Counted from the stretch's first letter, positions 7,383 through 17,900 are shown. The stretch: DNA of 64,000 nt from UBA7328 sp965247965 (GCA_965247965.1 OZ252053.1:4526001-4590000); one strand, 5' to 3'. A program made the numbers and translations. Notes: generated by a model from the letters alone, not told the origin.

Positions 7383-7889
7383 ATGTATAGTTTGTATAGT
7401 TTTTTTGCAAAAAGAGGTCAGTTGTTCGCCATCTTACTCGGTGTAGCTGTGGTCGTAATATTCCTGGGTTCGGTCATTGGTGGGCTGAGCAGTGCAGGCT
7501 ACAGCTTATCTTCTGATCTCGTGCAGGTAATGAAGAGCGACCCTGCTCAGACGTTTGGTTTTTTTGATATTGGACTCTATCTGACACTCGCACTTATAGT
7601 TATTGCGGTAGTGGCTGCTTTAATATTTGGACTTGTTCAAATGCTCACGGACATTAAGGGCTCGTTAAAGGCGATCATTGCTCTTGTTGTCCTTATCGCG
7701 GTCTTCTTCGCTTTTTATAGTATGGCTTCTGACGATATGCAAGGGCCTATCTCAAGGGTAGTGCAACAATTTGACATAAGCTCAACCGTTAGTAAGGTAA
7801 TATCAGGGGGCCTGACCATAACGATGCTCCTGGGAGTTATTGCAGTAGCTTCGATGATTCTTTTAGAAATCTGGAATGCATTCAAATAA
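7383..7889 (+). CDS. membrane protein of the ExbB/ExbD operon, unknown role
   Basis: This 168-residue protein has four likely membrane helices, about residues 12-35, 60-85, 95-112 and 140-163. I recognise no catalytic motif. It sits 30 bp after exbB and its stop codon overlaps the exbD start (TAATG), so it is translated with them. Its position suggests an accessory subunit of the same proton-driven complex, though this rests only on gene order. Confidence 0.75.
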   Translation: MYSLYSFFAKRGQLFAILLGVAVVVIFLGSVIGGLSSAGYSLSSDLVQVMKSDPAQTFGFFDIGLYLTLALIVIAVVAALIFGLVQMLTDIKGSLKAIIALVVLIAVFFAFYSMASDDMQGPISRVVQQFDISSTVSKVISGGLTITMLLGVIAVASMILLEIWNAFK

Positions 7890-8443
7890 TGGCACGAATA
7901 AGTAGTAAAGACCGGATGAAAAATGAAATCAATGCAGGATCCATGGCAGATATTGCTTTTCTGTTATTGATTTTCTTTTTAGTAACCACACAAATAGTTG
8001 AGGACAAAGGGGTGCTTGTCAAACTTCCACCGTGGTCGGAAGAGGAACCTGAGATTCAGCAACTCAAGGACAGGAATGTGTATTCTATTCTCGTAAATGC
8101 TGATAATCAGTTACTTGTGCGAGGTGAACCTAAGAGAATCGGCGACCTTAGGGCAGACACCAAAATTTTTATCGCCAATCCTGAAGGCCGTTCGGATATG
8201 GCCGAAAGACCCGATAAAGGTATAGTATCTCTAAAAAATGACAGAGGGACAAAATACAGCGTGTACCTGGAGGTATACAACGAAATCATGGCTGCCTACA
8301 ATGAATTGAGAAATGAGGAGGCCCAGAAGCGATTTGGTAGAGAATACGAGTTTTTGAATAAGGACCAGTCGAAGGAAATTCGCACTGCTATACCATTAGT
8401 GCTATCCGAAGCTGAACCTACTGCTTTTGGTGAAGAAGACTAG
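7889..8443 (+). CDS. exbD: ExbD/TolR family biopolymer transport protein (first copy)
   Basis: This 184-residue protein has a short cytoplasmic N-terminus, one membrane helix (MADIAFLLLIFFLVTT, residues 19-34) and a periplasmic domain. Asp21 sits at the position of the proton-translocating aspartate of ExbD/TolR. The periplasmic part is longer than usual and includes charged helices (EVYNEIMAAYNELRNEEAQKRFG). The start overlaps the previous stop by one base (TAATG), which points to translational coupling. Confidence 0.9.
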   Translation: MARISSKDRMKNEINAGSMADIAFLLLIFFLVTTQIVEDKGVLVKLPPWSEEEPEIQQLKDRNVYSILVNADNQLLVRGEPKRIGDLRADTKIFIANPEGRSDMAERPDKGIVSLKNDRGTKYSVYLEVYNEIMAAYNELRNEEAQKRFGREYEFLNKDQSKEIRTAIPLVLSEAEPTAFGEED

Positions 8444-8572
8444 ACAAATTCAAGTTCAAGAATCGAGTTCAAACTCAAATTTGAGCCTCCGCAGGATGGA
8501 GGGAATCGTCGTCTAAAACGCGCGACAACATGTTGGTAAAAGTCGGCGCATAAGCGCCTAAAGAAAAGTACT

Positions 8573-9037
8573 ATGGCTAAATTAAGGAAAAGAAAAAAGG
8601 GTCAACCTACCATTTCTACGGCGTCGCTTCCGGATATTATTTTCATGTTGTTGTTTTTCTTCATGGTGGTAACTGTACTTAGGGACGCAGAGCGGAAGAT
8701 ATCTGTCACGACACCAACCGCCACTGAATTGACAAAATTGGAAAAAAAATCACTGGTCAACTACCTTTATATCGGCAGGCCACTACAAAAATATCAAACA
8801 AAACACGGTACGAGGCCAATTTTACAGTTAGGAGATAAATTTGCCGACGAAAAAGATATTCCACTCTTTCTAGAAAAGCATCGTCAGTCTATTCCTGAAG
8901 TACAAAGAAGAAGTATTACTTCCTCACTGAGAATAGACCAGAATGTGACCATGGGTATAGTGTCGGATATAAAGACAGCGTTGAGAAAATCAAATCAATT
9001 AAAAGTCAATTACTCTGCTAAGAAAAGAACAGAGTAG
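8573..9037 (+). CDS. exbD: ExbD/TolR family biopolymer transport protein (second copy)
   Basis: This 154-residue paralogue has a very basic N-terminus (KLRKRKKGQ), a membrane helix (PDIIFMLLFFFMVVT, residues 20-34) with Asp21 in the proton-relay position, and a periplasmic domain ending in a helix rich in Lys. It lies 129 bp after the first ExbD; the gap holds a short GGCGC/GCGCC hairpin near 8546 but no terminator. Two ExbD paralogues after one ExbB is a frequent Bacteroidota arrangement and suggests a heteromeric complex. Confidence 0.9.
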   Translation: MAKLRKRKKGQPTISTASLPDIIFMLLFFFMVVTVLRDAERKISVTTPTATELTKLEKKSLVNYLYIGRPLQKYQTKHGTRPILQLGDKFADEKDIPLFLEKHRQSIPEVQRRSITSSLRIDQNVTMGIVSDIKTALRKSNQLKVNYSAKKRTE

Positions 9038-9067
9038 AAGTACACTCAGTCGTATGAAAGAATCAGG

Positions 9068-9099
9068 CCTCGTATCCTTTTGGATGCGAGGTTTTTTTT
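9068..9099 (+). terminator. intrinsic terminator of the ExbB/ExbD operon
   Basis: CCTCGTATCC (9068-9077) pairs with GGATGCGAGG (9082-9091) with one wobble and a TTTT loop, followed by eight T. It lies 31 bp after the second exbD stop. Confidence 0.9.
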
Positions 9100-9198
9100 A
9101 ATGTATTAAAACCTGTTAGGTCGGCATAAAAATAATGACGCTTAGTGAGCATTTGTGTGGGTGCTAAATATGCAGACCTAGCAGGTTACATTCGTTTC

Positions 9199-9615
9199 TT
9201 ACCTCAGCCGGTCCATGGACTTGACCAATTTATCATCTTTTCTCACTGATCTATAGGCCAGAAGAAGAAGCACGATAGCGAGTAAAGGAGTAAAAGCACA
9301 GAAGCCTAGTGTGTAATCTTCCGTTTTTATCAATCTAGTAATCACGGCTCCGGCAAAGAATCCCGCAGCAAAAAGGCACAATGTTATTAGCCAAAACTGT
9401 ACTTGTCGCTTTTTGTATAAGAAAATAGTGATGAGCGAGACCAAGATAAGCGCTGCAACTGCTGCCACATAAAGATGATCGTCCATTACATTAAATGCGC
9501 CGTCTTCGAAGTACTTTTGGGTTGTAGTAGATGAATGCGCTAAAGGAAATAAAAAGTTCGTTCCTAAAACCAGGGAACAAAGCAATAGATAAACCGACTG
9601 AATTCTTTGGATCAT
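9199..9615 (-). CDS. DUF4293 family membrane protein
   Basis: The characteristic N-terminus MIQRIQSVYLLL marks the DUF4293 family of Bacteroidota. I take the ATG at 9615 as start, giving 138 residues; a longer in-frame start at 9678 would add residues that the family does not have. Four membrane helices are visible at about residues 5-25, 47-67, 74-95 and 105-122, followed by a charged tail (RKDDKLVKSMDRLR). The function is unknown. It is convergent with the second exbD and divergent from the OstA-like gene. Confidence 0.85.
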   Translation of the reverse strand: MIQRIQSVYLLLCSLVLGTNFLFPLAHSSTTTQKYFEDGAFNVMDDHLYVAAVAALILVSLITIFLYKKRQVQFWLITLCLFAAGFFAGAVITRLIKTEDYTLGFCAFTPLLAIVLLLLAYRSVRKDDKLVKSMDRLR

Positions 9616-9696
9616 GAGTATTAAGTATTGAACAACTGCAACGATTTGTAAAGTTAGGCTTTTCAAATTTTTATTCATTTAATTTCTTCGCGTATA

Positions 9697-11499
9697 ATGG
9701 ATTATCCGAATCGGTTTACTTCGATTTTAGTTGGCGTTCTTTTATTGTGTTGCTTTAGTTATGTTCATTCTCAAGTTGCAAGAGATGGAAATAGTACAAA
9801 AAGCAGACTTGGAATGGCTGCAGAACACCTAATGCATTTTGTGGATGAACAGGGGATAGAGTACGATACTTTGATTGGAGATGTAAGAATTACCCAGGAC
9901 AGCCTTTTTTTGTTTTGTAGCAGAGCCTATGTGCGAGACCAAAGCTATATAGAGGCTATTGATAATGTAGTAATTGTGCAGGAAGACTCCATACATTTAT
10001 TTGCTGATTCGCTGATCTATGATGACAATAAGGAGTTTGCCAATCTCTATGGAGAAGTCGTAATTCAAAACGGCGAAAAAAAACTTTTCACATCTGAAGC
10101 GGAATACAATGTGAGGAGCAAAAAAGCGCGATACGATAAAGGTGCCACATTATACAATGCCAATACCGAATTGATCAGCGAGGAAGGTATTTACGATATT
10201 GACAGGGATTTCGCGAAGTTTAAAGGGAGAGTGACGATCAGAGATTCAAGTTCTGTATTACGAACCGATTCTCTCGACTATGATTTGGCCAAAGACGAAG
10301 TGTACATAATAGCTCCGACTAATATGGATACGGATTCTACGTCAATCTACTGCGAGCGAGGGTATTATAGTTATAAAGCGGAGCAGGGAAGATTTTATAA
10401 AAATCTGCAAATCCTGACCGGTAGTAAGACGATTTTGGCGGACTGGGTAGATTATTATGCCAAAGAGAAAAGATATGTCCTTACCGGCCACCCCTTAGTC
10501 AGAGATGATAAATCAGAGGCCCGGGCGGATACGATTGTTTATTTTGACAATGAGGACCGGGTAGAGCTGATTGGCAGGGCCTATTACCGCGATGAGAAAC
10601 AAGAGCTAAGATCTGATCGCATTGATTATAACTTATCGGATGATGTCTTTGAAACCAAAGGGGCTTCTGAAGTTTTAGATGAACAGGGTCGAATCCTAAA
10701 GGCCGATAGGATTTACAGAGACGATCTGGGAAATGATATCGCCGAAAGTCGGATCTCGCTACGGGATACCTCAGAAGATGTCACCTTATTTGGGGATTGG
10801 CTCATAATGGATGGATCGAGCAGTGAAGTAAAAACGTACAACTATAAAGATCAGCCACTTCTCGTAAAAGAACTAGAAAAGGACTCTCTATTCGTGAAAA
10901 GCGATACCCTTTTCTTTATCGAAAAAAAAACAGAAAAAGATACTCAACGCATTTACAGAGGAACTAACAATGTACGATTCATAAAAGATAAAGTCTCGGG
11001 AAGATCGGACAACATTATTTTCAATTCTACTGATTCGATATTTCTTTTCCTTGGAAAGCCGATAATGTGGTCTGATTCTACGCAGATTTGGGGAGATACG
11101 ATTAAGATCAAACTGTCGGGAAATGAAATCGAATACATGGAAGTAATAGGCAATGCCTTTATGGTAATGCTCTCAGATTCAAGTACTTACGATCAAGTGA
11201 AAGGCGAGAAAATTACGAATTACTTTGACGGCAACGACTTGTCTGTTTCGGAGGTAAAGGGGAATGTTGAGATGGTCTATTTTATGTTCCAGGATGGGAA
11301 ACTGGGGGGCATCAACCATTCCCTTTGCGGTGGACTTGTTTTTTACTTTGCTGACGCCGAACTCCGGAACATCAGCTTTCTCGATAAGCCCAACTCCACA
11401 TTTAAAAGAGGGAATATGGAGGATTTAGAAAGCCATAATTTGCAAGGTTTTTCATGGGATATCGAAAGCAAACCGAGAAAAGAAACGTTTGTACGTTAA
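9697..11499 (+). CDS. OstA-like protein (LPS transport, LptA/OstA fold repeats)
   Basis: This 600-residue protein has a signal peptide (to about residue 26, SYVHSQ) and a repetitive beta-rich body made of units such as TLIGDVRITQDSLFLFCSRA and LYGEVVIQNGEKKLFTSEAE. That is the beta-taco pattern of OstA/LptA-like proteins, which shield lipid A while LPS crosses the periplasm. The length fits the Bacteroidota OstA-like family rather than the short LptA or the LptD barrel; no barrel region is obvious. Its stop TAA overlaps the next start (TAATG), which couples it to the BatE-like gene. Confidence 0.82.
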   Translation: MDYPNRFTSILVGVLLLCCFSYVHSQVARDGNSTKSRLGMAAEHLMHFVDEQGIEYDTLIGDVRITQDSLFLFCSRAYVRDQSYIEAIDNVVIVQEDSIHLFADSLIYDDNKEFANLYGEVVIQNGEKKLFTSEAEYNVRSKKARYDKGATLYNANTELISEEGIYDIDRDFAKFKGRVTIRDSSSVLRTDSLDYDLAKDEVYIIAPTNMDTDSTSIYCERGYYSYKAEQGRFYKNLQILTGSKTILADWVDYYAKEKRYVLTGHPLVRDDKSEARADTIVYFDNEDRVELIGRAYYRDEKQELRSDRIDYNLSDDVFETKGASEVLDEQGRILKADRIYRDDLGNDIAESRISLRDTSEDVTLFGDWLIMDGSSSEVKTYNYKDQPLLVKELEKDSLFVKSDTLFFIEKKTEKDTQRIYRGTNNVRFIKDKVSGRSDNIIFNSTDSIFLFLGKPIMWSDSTQIWGDTIKIKLSGNEIEYMEVIGNAFMVMLSDSSTYDQVKGEKITNYFDGNDLSVSEVKGNVEMVYFMFQDGKLGGINHSLCGGLVFYFADAELRNISFLDKPNSTFKRGNMEDLESHNLQGFSWDIESKPRKETFVR

Positions 11500-12311
11500 T
11501 GGTTCGCAAGTTGAGTTACACAGTTTTATTATCTATTTTTTTTATTCTCCAAAATGGTATTGCTCAAGGCGACCGCGAAAAGCTATTTTCGGAAGGGAGC
11601 AATGCCTTCAGGAGTGAAAAATATGAAGACGCGGTAAAGTATTATGAGAGGATAGTGGATAACGGATCCTTTTCGGCGGGCCTGTATGCCAATCTCGGCA
11701 CGGCGCATCTCAAATTGGGGAATATCGGAGAGGCCATACTCAATTTTGAAAAATCATTACTCATAGATCCTCATAATCGAGTTTCTCATGAAAACATTGC
11801 CATCGCACGAGAAAGAATTGAGGACGCTATATCACATATTCCTGATTTTATTGTCGTGGCGGCATGGAGAAACTTCCTGCAATCAATCGGTGTCAGCTCG
11901 TGGCTCTACTTACATGGGTTTTTTCTTTTGGTAGCGATAGGTTTGCTCTTTATCTTATGGTGGGATGTTCCCAATGAGCTATTCCTGGTCATAAGAGACT
12001 GGAAGTTTTCTATTTCCGCTGTGTTTGCTGCGTTTCTATTTTCGTTGTTCTTTCTGTTCGTTTCTATGCAGCGCGCGCAGCAACTTCGCGGAGTGAATTA
12101 CGGAATAGTCATGCAGCACGAATCCGCTCTAAGAAACGGACCAGATAATCGCAGTACAGAGTTATTAAAAGTTTCGGAGGGATCGAAGGTACGTATACTG
12201 GATCATCTCAATGAATGGTACAAAATCCAATTAGAAGATAAAGATGAAGGTTGGATAGAGACGAATAATATCGCACTAATTCGAATAATGGACACAGACA
12301 CAATGCAATAA
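11499..12311 (+). CDS. TPR and SH3 domain protein (BatE-like)
   Basis: From the ATG at 11499 the protein has 270 residues and a clean signal peptide (to about residue 23, NGIAQ). An in-frame start at 11454 exists but overlaps the upstream gene by 46 bp and delays the signal. Two TPR units span about 26-100 (SEGSNAFRSEKYEDAVKYYE, YANLGTAHLKLGNIGEAILN). Two membrane helices follow, about 136-158 and 176-195, then a bacterial SH3-like domain (ALRNGPDNRSTELLKVSEG ... WIETNNIALI). This order matches BatE of the Bat aerotolerance operons, but the other bat genes are absent, so the role is not certain. Confidence 0.8.
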   Translation: MVRKLSYTVLLSIFFILQNGIAQGDREKLFSEGSNAFRSEKYEDAVKYYERIVDNGSFSAGLYANLGTAHLKLGNIGEAILNFEKSLLIDPHNRVSHENIAIARERIEDAISHIPDFIVVAAWRNFLQSIGVSSWLYLHGFFLLVAIGLLFILWWDVPNELFLVIRDWKFSISAVFAAFLFSLFFLFVSMQRAQQLRGVNYGIVMQHESALRNGPDNRSTELLKVSEGSKVRILDHLNEWYKIQLEDKDEGWIETNNIALIRIMDTDTMQ

Positions 12312-12473
12312 TGATTGAATGCGGTAATACAGCCAGGTCAGCTGAAGTAAATTATGGGGAAACGTTCAAAGCAAGGTTTCGAAAATGAATTTTTCAATAG
12401 ATTAGGCCTTATGAAAGATAACTCGTGAATCAGAAAACTAACGAGAAAGGATATGCATTAGATCATGGCGCCA

Positions 12474-13175
12474 TTAAGACTTCCCTCCCTTCAATTTATC
12501 CTGCCAGGTTTTCAACTCGTCCCAGTTGCCTTCTGTTGCAATTGCGGCTTGTTCAGGCCAAGTAGTTGGGTCGTGCATTTTATACCTGCTTCCGGCAGCC
12601 AATAAAATTTCTGAGATTTTCTCTGGCTTGGTTTTCGACAATTGCTTGAATGTAGTGATACCAGCTTCGCTGATAAGCGATGCTATCTTCGGCCCTATTC
12701 CTTCTATTTTCTTAAAATCGTCGGGTTTGGTTGTTTTTGCCTCACGTTTTTTAGAAGGTACTTGAGCAGGAGTTTCTTTTTTAACGGATGCTTTTGGGAC
12801 AGCTTCTTTCTTTGGGCTCGCTGCTGGTTTTTTTGCTTCTTTGGTGGCCTTTACTTTTTCAACGGGCGCTGCTTTCGGCTTTATTGTAGCTTTTCTTGGT
12901 CTTGGAGCTACTGCGGCTTCCATTACATGATCTATACTTACGAAGGTTCTGTTTTTCCTTCTCCTCCTGTATTCTACCTTTCCATCCACCAGAGCGTACA
13001 AAGTATGATCCCTACCTATACCTATATTTTCACCTGGATGGAATTTTGTACCTCTTTGTCTTACGATAATATTTCCTGCTCGCGCTACTTCGCCTCCGAA
13101 AAGTTTTACTCCGAGTCGTTTGCTATTGCTATCCCGTCCGTTATCGGTACTGCCTACTCCCTTTTTATGAGCCAT
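12474..13175 (-). CDS. rpmA: 50S ribosomal protein L27 with C-terminal helix-hairpin-helix extension
   Basis: Residues 1-86 are an ordinary L27, beginning MAHKKGVGSTDNGRDSNSKR and lacking the cleavable N-terminal extension of Firmicutes. L27 lies near the peptidyl transferase centre. The protein does not end there: residues about 90-150 are a low-complexity Lys/Ala/Pro linker, and about 152-233 form a globular domain. That domain has a helix-hairpin-helix signature (FKKIEGIGPKIASLISEAG) and ends with WPEQAAIATEGNWDELKTWQ. The total of 233 residues is about 2.7 times normal. The reading frame has no break. In Bacteroidota a similar domain is better known to me as an extension of L21; here L21 is plain. 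It is 3 bp downstream of rplU. Confidence 0.93.
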   Translation of the reverse strand: MAHKKGVGSTDNGRDSNSKRLGVKLFGGEVARAGNIIVRQRGTKFHPGENIGIGRDHTLYALVDGKVEYRRRRKNRTFVSIDHVMEAAVAPRPRKATIKPKAAPVEKVKATKEAKKPAASPKKEAVPKASVKKETPAQVPSKKREAKTTKPDDFKKIEGIGPKIASLISEAGITTFKQLSKTKPEKISEILLAAGSRYKMHDPTTWPEQAAIATEGNWDELKTWQDKLKGGKS

Positions 13176-13178
13176 GAT

Positions 13179-13490
13179 CTATACTTTTATGGAATCTATT
13201 TTGATTTTGGTGAATTGTTGCCTATGGCCATTTTTTACTTTGTATCCTTTTCTTCGCTTTTTCTTGAATACAATCACTTTGTCGCCTTTTTGATGGTCGA
13301 GCACGCTAGCACTGACAGAAGCACCTTTTAAGGTAGGACTACCTACTTTGGTTTTACCATCATTAGAGACTAAAAGCACTTCATCAAAGGAGACTTTATC
13401 GCCTTCGATTTTGTCTAAATGGTGCACAAAAAGCTCTTCTCCTTTTTCCACTTTGAATTGCTGACCGGCTATAGAAACTATTGCAAACAT
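13179..13490 (-). CDS. rplU: 50S ribosomal protein L21
   Basis: The 103-residue protein is a standard L21: MFAIVSIAGQQFKVEKGEELFVHHLD at the N-terminus and the basic KKKRRKGYKVKNGHRQQFTKIKI at the end, which contacts 23S rRNA domain I. It is the first gene of the rplU-rpmA pair, with only 3 bp between them. No C-terminal extension is present. Confidence 0.97.
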   Translation of the reverse strand: MFAIVSIAGQQFKVEKGEELFVHHLDKIEGDKVSFDEVLLVSNDGKTKVGSPTLKGASVSASVLDHQKGDKVIVFKKKRRKGYKVKNGHRQQFTKIKIDSIKV

Positions 13491-13523
13491 TGCTGATTAT
13501 TGATACGTGCTAAAAAATGGACG

Positions 13524-13531
13524 CGAAGATA
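13524..13531 (-). promoter_or_regulatory. possible -7 element of the rplU-rpmA promoter
   Basis: Read on the minus strand, TATCTTCG differs from the Bacteroidota TAnnTTTG element by one base and lies 34 bp before the rplU start. No convincing -33 TTTG accompanies it. Confidence 0.3.
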
Positions 13532-13590
13532 AAATGTTTTAATTGAAATGGAAAGGAGGTTAGGTTAAATAATAAGAGCCTTGTGTTAAA

Positions 13591-14853
13591 TCATTGATTC
13601 ACTTTCTCATTAAACCAATCCCGCAAGATGAATTCTTTCTTCAGTTTTTGACCGTTTCTTTCGATTTGTAATTTTACCTTTTTTCCCGCCTTTCGTTGCA
13701 TTTTGGTGATGAGATCTTCCAGGGTTAGTGATCTGGCTTTACGTATACCCACTTTAGTGATAATATCTCCGGGTCTTATGTCCACTCCTCCTGCCGGGCT
13801 TTCGGGTAGGATTTCCTTTATGTAAAATTCGTTGAGGTCTTTTCCTACGGCGAAAACGACCATTCCACTACGATCGTAATCAAATGATCTTGCATACTTT
13901 TTCTTTCTTATGGGTTTGAGGTACAATTTACCATTCAAATAGTCGATGGTCATGTAAAACCTTCGAAGGAGATGGTTGCCAATGATACCATTTCTAATTG
14001 TATTGCGGTTGCCTGTGGAAACTACATCCATATCCTGAAAACTGGTAATCAAATTGAGAAATGTGAATTTGCCAAAAGTAAGTTCATTGACTTTACCGAT
14101 GAATCCTTTAAGTACACCTGAAATGCCATAGCCTAAATTACCGGAAATAGTAAGCTTAGGCATCGTCAAAAGCGAATCCGTATCGGTGTGAAGAAGGACT
14201 GGCAGAGATGCTCCGGTGTCTATGAGAAATACGAGGTCGAGCGACATGCCATTTGCAAGGATAGTGTTTGCTTTAATGTACGGCTTGTAGTTATGTATAG
14301 TTATGTCAAAAGTCTCATAGTTCTTCATACTGGAAACTTTAAACACATTAGGATTGATAAGACGAATATATCTTTTCGAAAAATTAATTCTGACCACCAG
14401 ATTCTGAAAAAAAGAACCGCCAATGATCCCATCTATTTGTATTCCCAATTTTTCTTCAAGCAAAAGAATATTTTCCTCCAGGACTACAATATCTCTACGC
14501 ACAGGGCGTGCTCCATCGAGTTTAAGGATCACACGTCGTGCGATTTTGGCATACAATTCATTCGAAAAATCCGAACCCATTATCTTTATGCGTTGATCGT
14601 ATTTGACATTCAGGAGATCGGGAATCTCCTTATCGAAAAAGATAGTATTTTCCGCTCCAGTGTCAAATATGAAATTCAGATTTACGATGTTCTGAAAACG
14701 AGCTTCGACAATGATAAATCCTTGCTTTATTTCGAATGGTATATCTATATATCGATTGCGTCCCAGGAGATCGAGGCCCATGACCTGGGAATAGGTGGTT
14801 TGGAATGAGGAGGCGAATATTAGGAATATGGATATGTACCTGATGGCTTTCAA
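13591..14853 (-). CDS. retropepsin-like aspartyl protease with PDZ domain
   Basis: This 420-residue secreted or periplasmic protein has a signal peptide (about residues 1-22, TYSQ). Two pepsin-like aspartate motifs follow, FDTGAENTIF near residue 64 and LIDTGASLPVL near 209, so both lobes are carried on one chain. Residues about 320-405 form a PDZ domain (ILPESPAGGVDIRPGDIITKV ...), which usually binds substrate C-termini. The combination is common in Bacteroidota, where substrates are unknown. It is divergent from the helicase gene with only 47 bp between starts. Confidence 0.87.
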   Translation of the reverse strand: MKAIRYISIFLIFASSFQTTYSQVMGLDLLGRNRYIDIPFEIKQGFIIVEARFQNIVNLNFIFDTGAENTIFFDKEIPDLLNVKYDQRIKIMGSDFSNELYAKIARRVILKLDGARPVRRDIVVLEENILLLEEKLGIQIDGIIGGSFFQNLVVRINFSKRYIRLINPNVFKVSSMKNYETFDITIHNYKPYIKANTILANGMSLDLVFLIDTGASLPVLLHTDTDSLLTMPKLTISGNLGYGISGVLKGFIGKVNELTFGKFTFLNLITSFQDMDVVSTGNRNTIRNGIIGNHLLRRFYMTIDYLNGKLYLKPIRKKKYARSFDYDRSGMVVFAVGKDLNEFYIKEILPESPAGGVDIRPGDIITKVGIRKARSLTLEDLITKMQRKAGKKVKLQIERNGQKLKKEFILRDWFNEKVNQ

Positions 14854-14900
14854 TGTTGATTTGTTCTACAATATATCTATAGTTCTTATCTTCAAACTTT

Positions 14901-17900
14901 ATGAATGACCAGATCCTTATAAAATCAATCAATAAAACGCTCGAGAAATCACTACTGCCTGAGAAACCTTTGTTGGGCCGGTTAGAGCGACTGGATAAAT
15001 TTGTCAAATATGCAGTGGCCTATATTTCCGATAAGGAAAATTTATTTTTCTCTTCTTATTTCTCAAGAATTTCTTTCATAATAAATAAATATGGGATTTC
15101 AGGTAGAGATTCCTATTTGTTTCACACGTTCAGAAAGCTCTTCCCCATAAAGAGTGAATTTAGCGAAAAGCATTTCGAACTCGGGAAATATGTGCTTCAC
15201 CAACTCATTTTCAAATGTTTAGGCGTAAAGCTCAATATTGATGTCCGCAATATTGATTTTTCCGATTTTTTGAAGAAAGACGAACCTGCCGAGTATGAAT
15301 CTTTTCGATCGTATCTCAAGGTTTATTTCAAATGCATTGCCGCCGATAATAAAGGTTTTGTGGTACTGGATGAGCAAAATCGCGAGATCAAAGTTGATTT
15401 TTCGGAGCCGGAAACTAGTGCGGAACTAACGGGCATGCTTAAGCAATTTGAGCAGTGGAATTCATTACCTGTCAAGGCTTCACTATTTGATGTACAAATT
15501 TCCAGCGATCGATATCGAGCTTCACACTTTGTTTTGGAACCGGACTTTTTAATAGACGTTACCTCTGTATCGGAAGCCTTTGATGCCTTTGGCATTAGTG
15601 TGGCTGGGTACGGATTGAGAAAGCTCGTGGAAAAAAGTGCAAGCATTGCTCTGCACGTTGGTAATATTGCGAATGTCATTCTTGATGAATTGGTCTTCGA
15701 TCCCCAATTGACTTATGATTATTTTTTACAGAAAATATTTAAAATAAACCCACTGGCGTTTGCATCATTTTCCAACGATGATGTCCGTTCCCTTATTGAA
15801 ATTGTAAAGGATCATTACCAAAACATAAAAAAGGTAATCAAAGACGATTTCAAAAATCAGGGCATACGCGCACAAAACAGTTATGTAGAACCCAGTTTTT
15901 ATGCTCCAAGGATAGGGATTCAGGGACGTTTTGATCTTCTGCACCAAGACGGAAATGAGATGCACATTGTCGAATTAAAAAGCGGAAAATCCTATCGTCC
16001 GAATGCTTACGGGCTCAATAATTCTCATTATCACCAAACATTACTGTACGATCTAATCCTTGCGTCCAATCTCGGGAAGTCTGTCAAGCGGAATAACTTC
16101 ATCCTCTATTCCGCCGAATCCGAAAAGCCATTGCGCTATGCCCCAACGATTAAATCCGAACAGCGAGAAGCGATAAAAGTGCGAAACCGCATTTATATGG
16201 AGGAATGCAAAATGCAACATTCGAATTCCGCTGATCCATATATAAAAAAATTCATCTCACGGTTTCAGGATAAACTTTCAGGTTTTAAGAATGAGGATAT
16301 ACAGGGACTGGTGAAGATTTACGGTGATCTCGATACTATAGAAAAAGCGTTTTGGGAACAGTGCTTTTCTTTTTTGAGCAGAGAATATGCGCTATCGAAG
16401 ATTGGTGATGAACTTTCCGAAAAGAACAAGGGACTTTCTTCGGTGTGGCAACTGGATATTGAAATTAAAAAGGAGCGATTTCTTCTCATCGATAAATTGA
16501 AGATTAAAGAAGATCGATCGATGCAAGGTGATCCGGTCATTCACTTCGCTTATTCCGAAAGTAGTGTCACATTGAGCAACTTCAGATTAGGGGATATTGT
16601 CATATTATATCCTACATCGGCTCTAAAAGACGAGAGGATGCGCACCCAAATATTCAAATGTACGTTGACAGATCTTCATGCAGATCACCTCACCGTACGG
16701 TTGCGTTCCCGGCAAATGAACTCTTCCATCTTTGGCGAGTACAAATATTGGAATATCGAGCACGATATATTAGACAGCAGCTTTTCGAGAACTTTTCGAC
16801 AGTTGTATCATTTTGCGAAAGCGGAAGTCTCGCATAGGCATAAAATATTAGGGATTCGCCCATCCGATCAATTCGTAAATCAAACTTTTGCGAAACAACC
16901 ATTCACGACTAAATGCCAACATGAAATATTAGAACAGGCAGTATCTGCCCAGGATTACTTCCTGATATGGGGTCCGCCAGGGACGGGAAAGACTTCGGTA
17001 GTCCTTAAAGATATAATCAGGTACTATCAAAAAGATACAAGCACAAGGCTGCTGATAATGGCCTATACTAATCGGGCCGTTGATGAAATTTGTGCAGCGA
17101 TCGAAAGCATTAGCGAAAACAACGATTATATCCGAATAGGGTCGAAATACAGCTGTGGATCAGATTTTAAAGCCAAATTACTCAATGCGAAACTGGAATC
17201 TGTACAAAGCAGAAGAGAATTGCGCTCTGTTTTAGTCGATCACCAGATCTATGTGGGTACACTTGCTTCTATCCTAGGAAAACCGGAGTTGTTTGAATTG
17301 TTGGATTTTGGTGTGTGCCTTGTAGACGAAGCTTCGCAGATTTTAGAACCCAGTTTAGTGGGTATTTTGAGTCGGGTTAAAAAATTCGTCCTCATTGGAG
17401 ATCATCTCCAACTTCCGGCGATAGTACTGCAAAGAGAAAATCAAGCTGCGGTCAAAGACGAAGTGCTGAGAAAAGCCGGATTTCGATCCTTCGCAGAGTC
17501 GCTTTTTGAGCGATTGTACAGGCAAGCCGTGCAATACAAGTGGAATTGGGCGTACAGCCAACTGCAACAACAGGGAAGAATGCACAAGACTATTATGAAT
17601 TTTGTGAATACTCATTTTTATTCCGGAAGCCTCGATGTTCTTGAAGGAATAGAACGGTTGGATTCGGCAAGGGAATGGACCAGCGATTCGAAGTTAGGGA
17701 AAATACTAAGTGAAGAAAGAATGATCTTCATTCCTTCCGGTAGCGACGAAGAAAGCAAAAACCTGAAAGTGAATAGGCACGAGGCAGAAATTGTCAGCCA
17801 ATTAATCACTTGGTTCCAAATTCTTTTCGATTCTAATTTGCAAAGGATTGATGAACAAACTATTGGGATTATCACGCCGTTCAGGGCCCAAATCGCGCTG

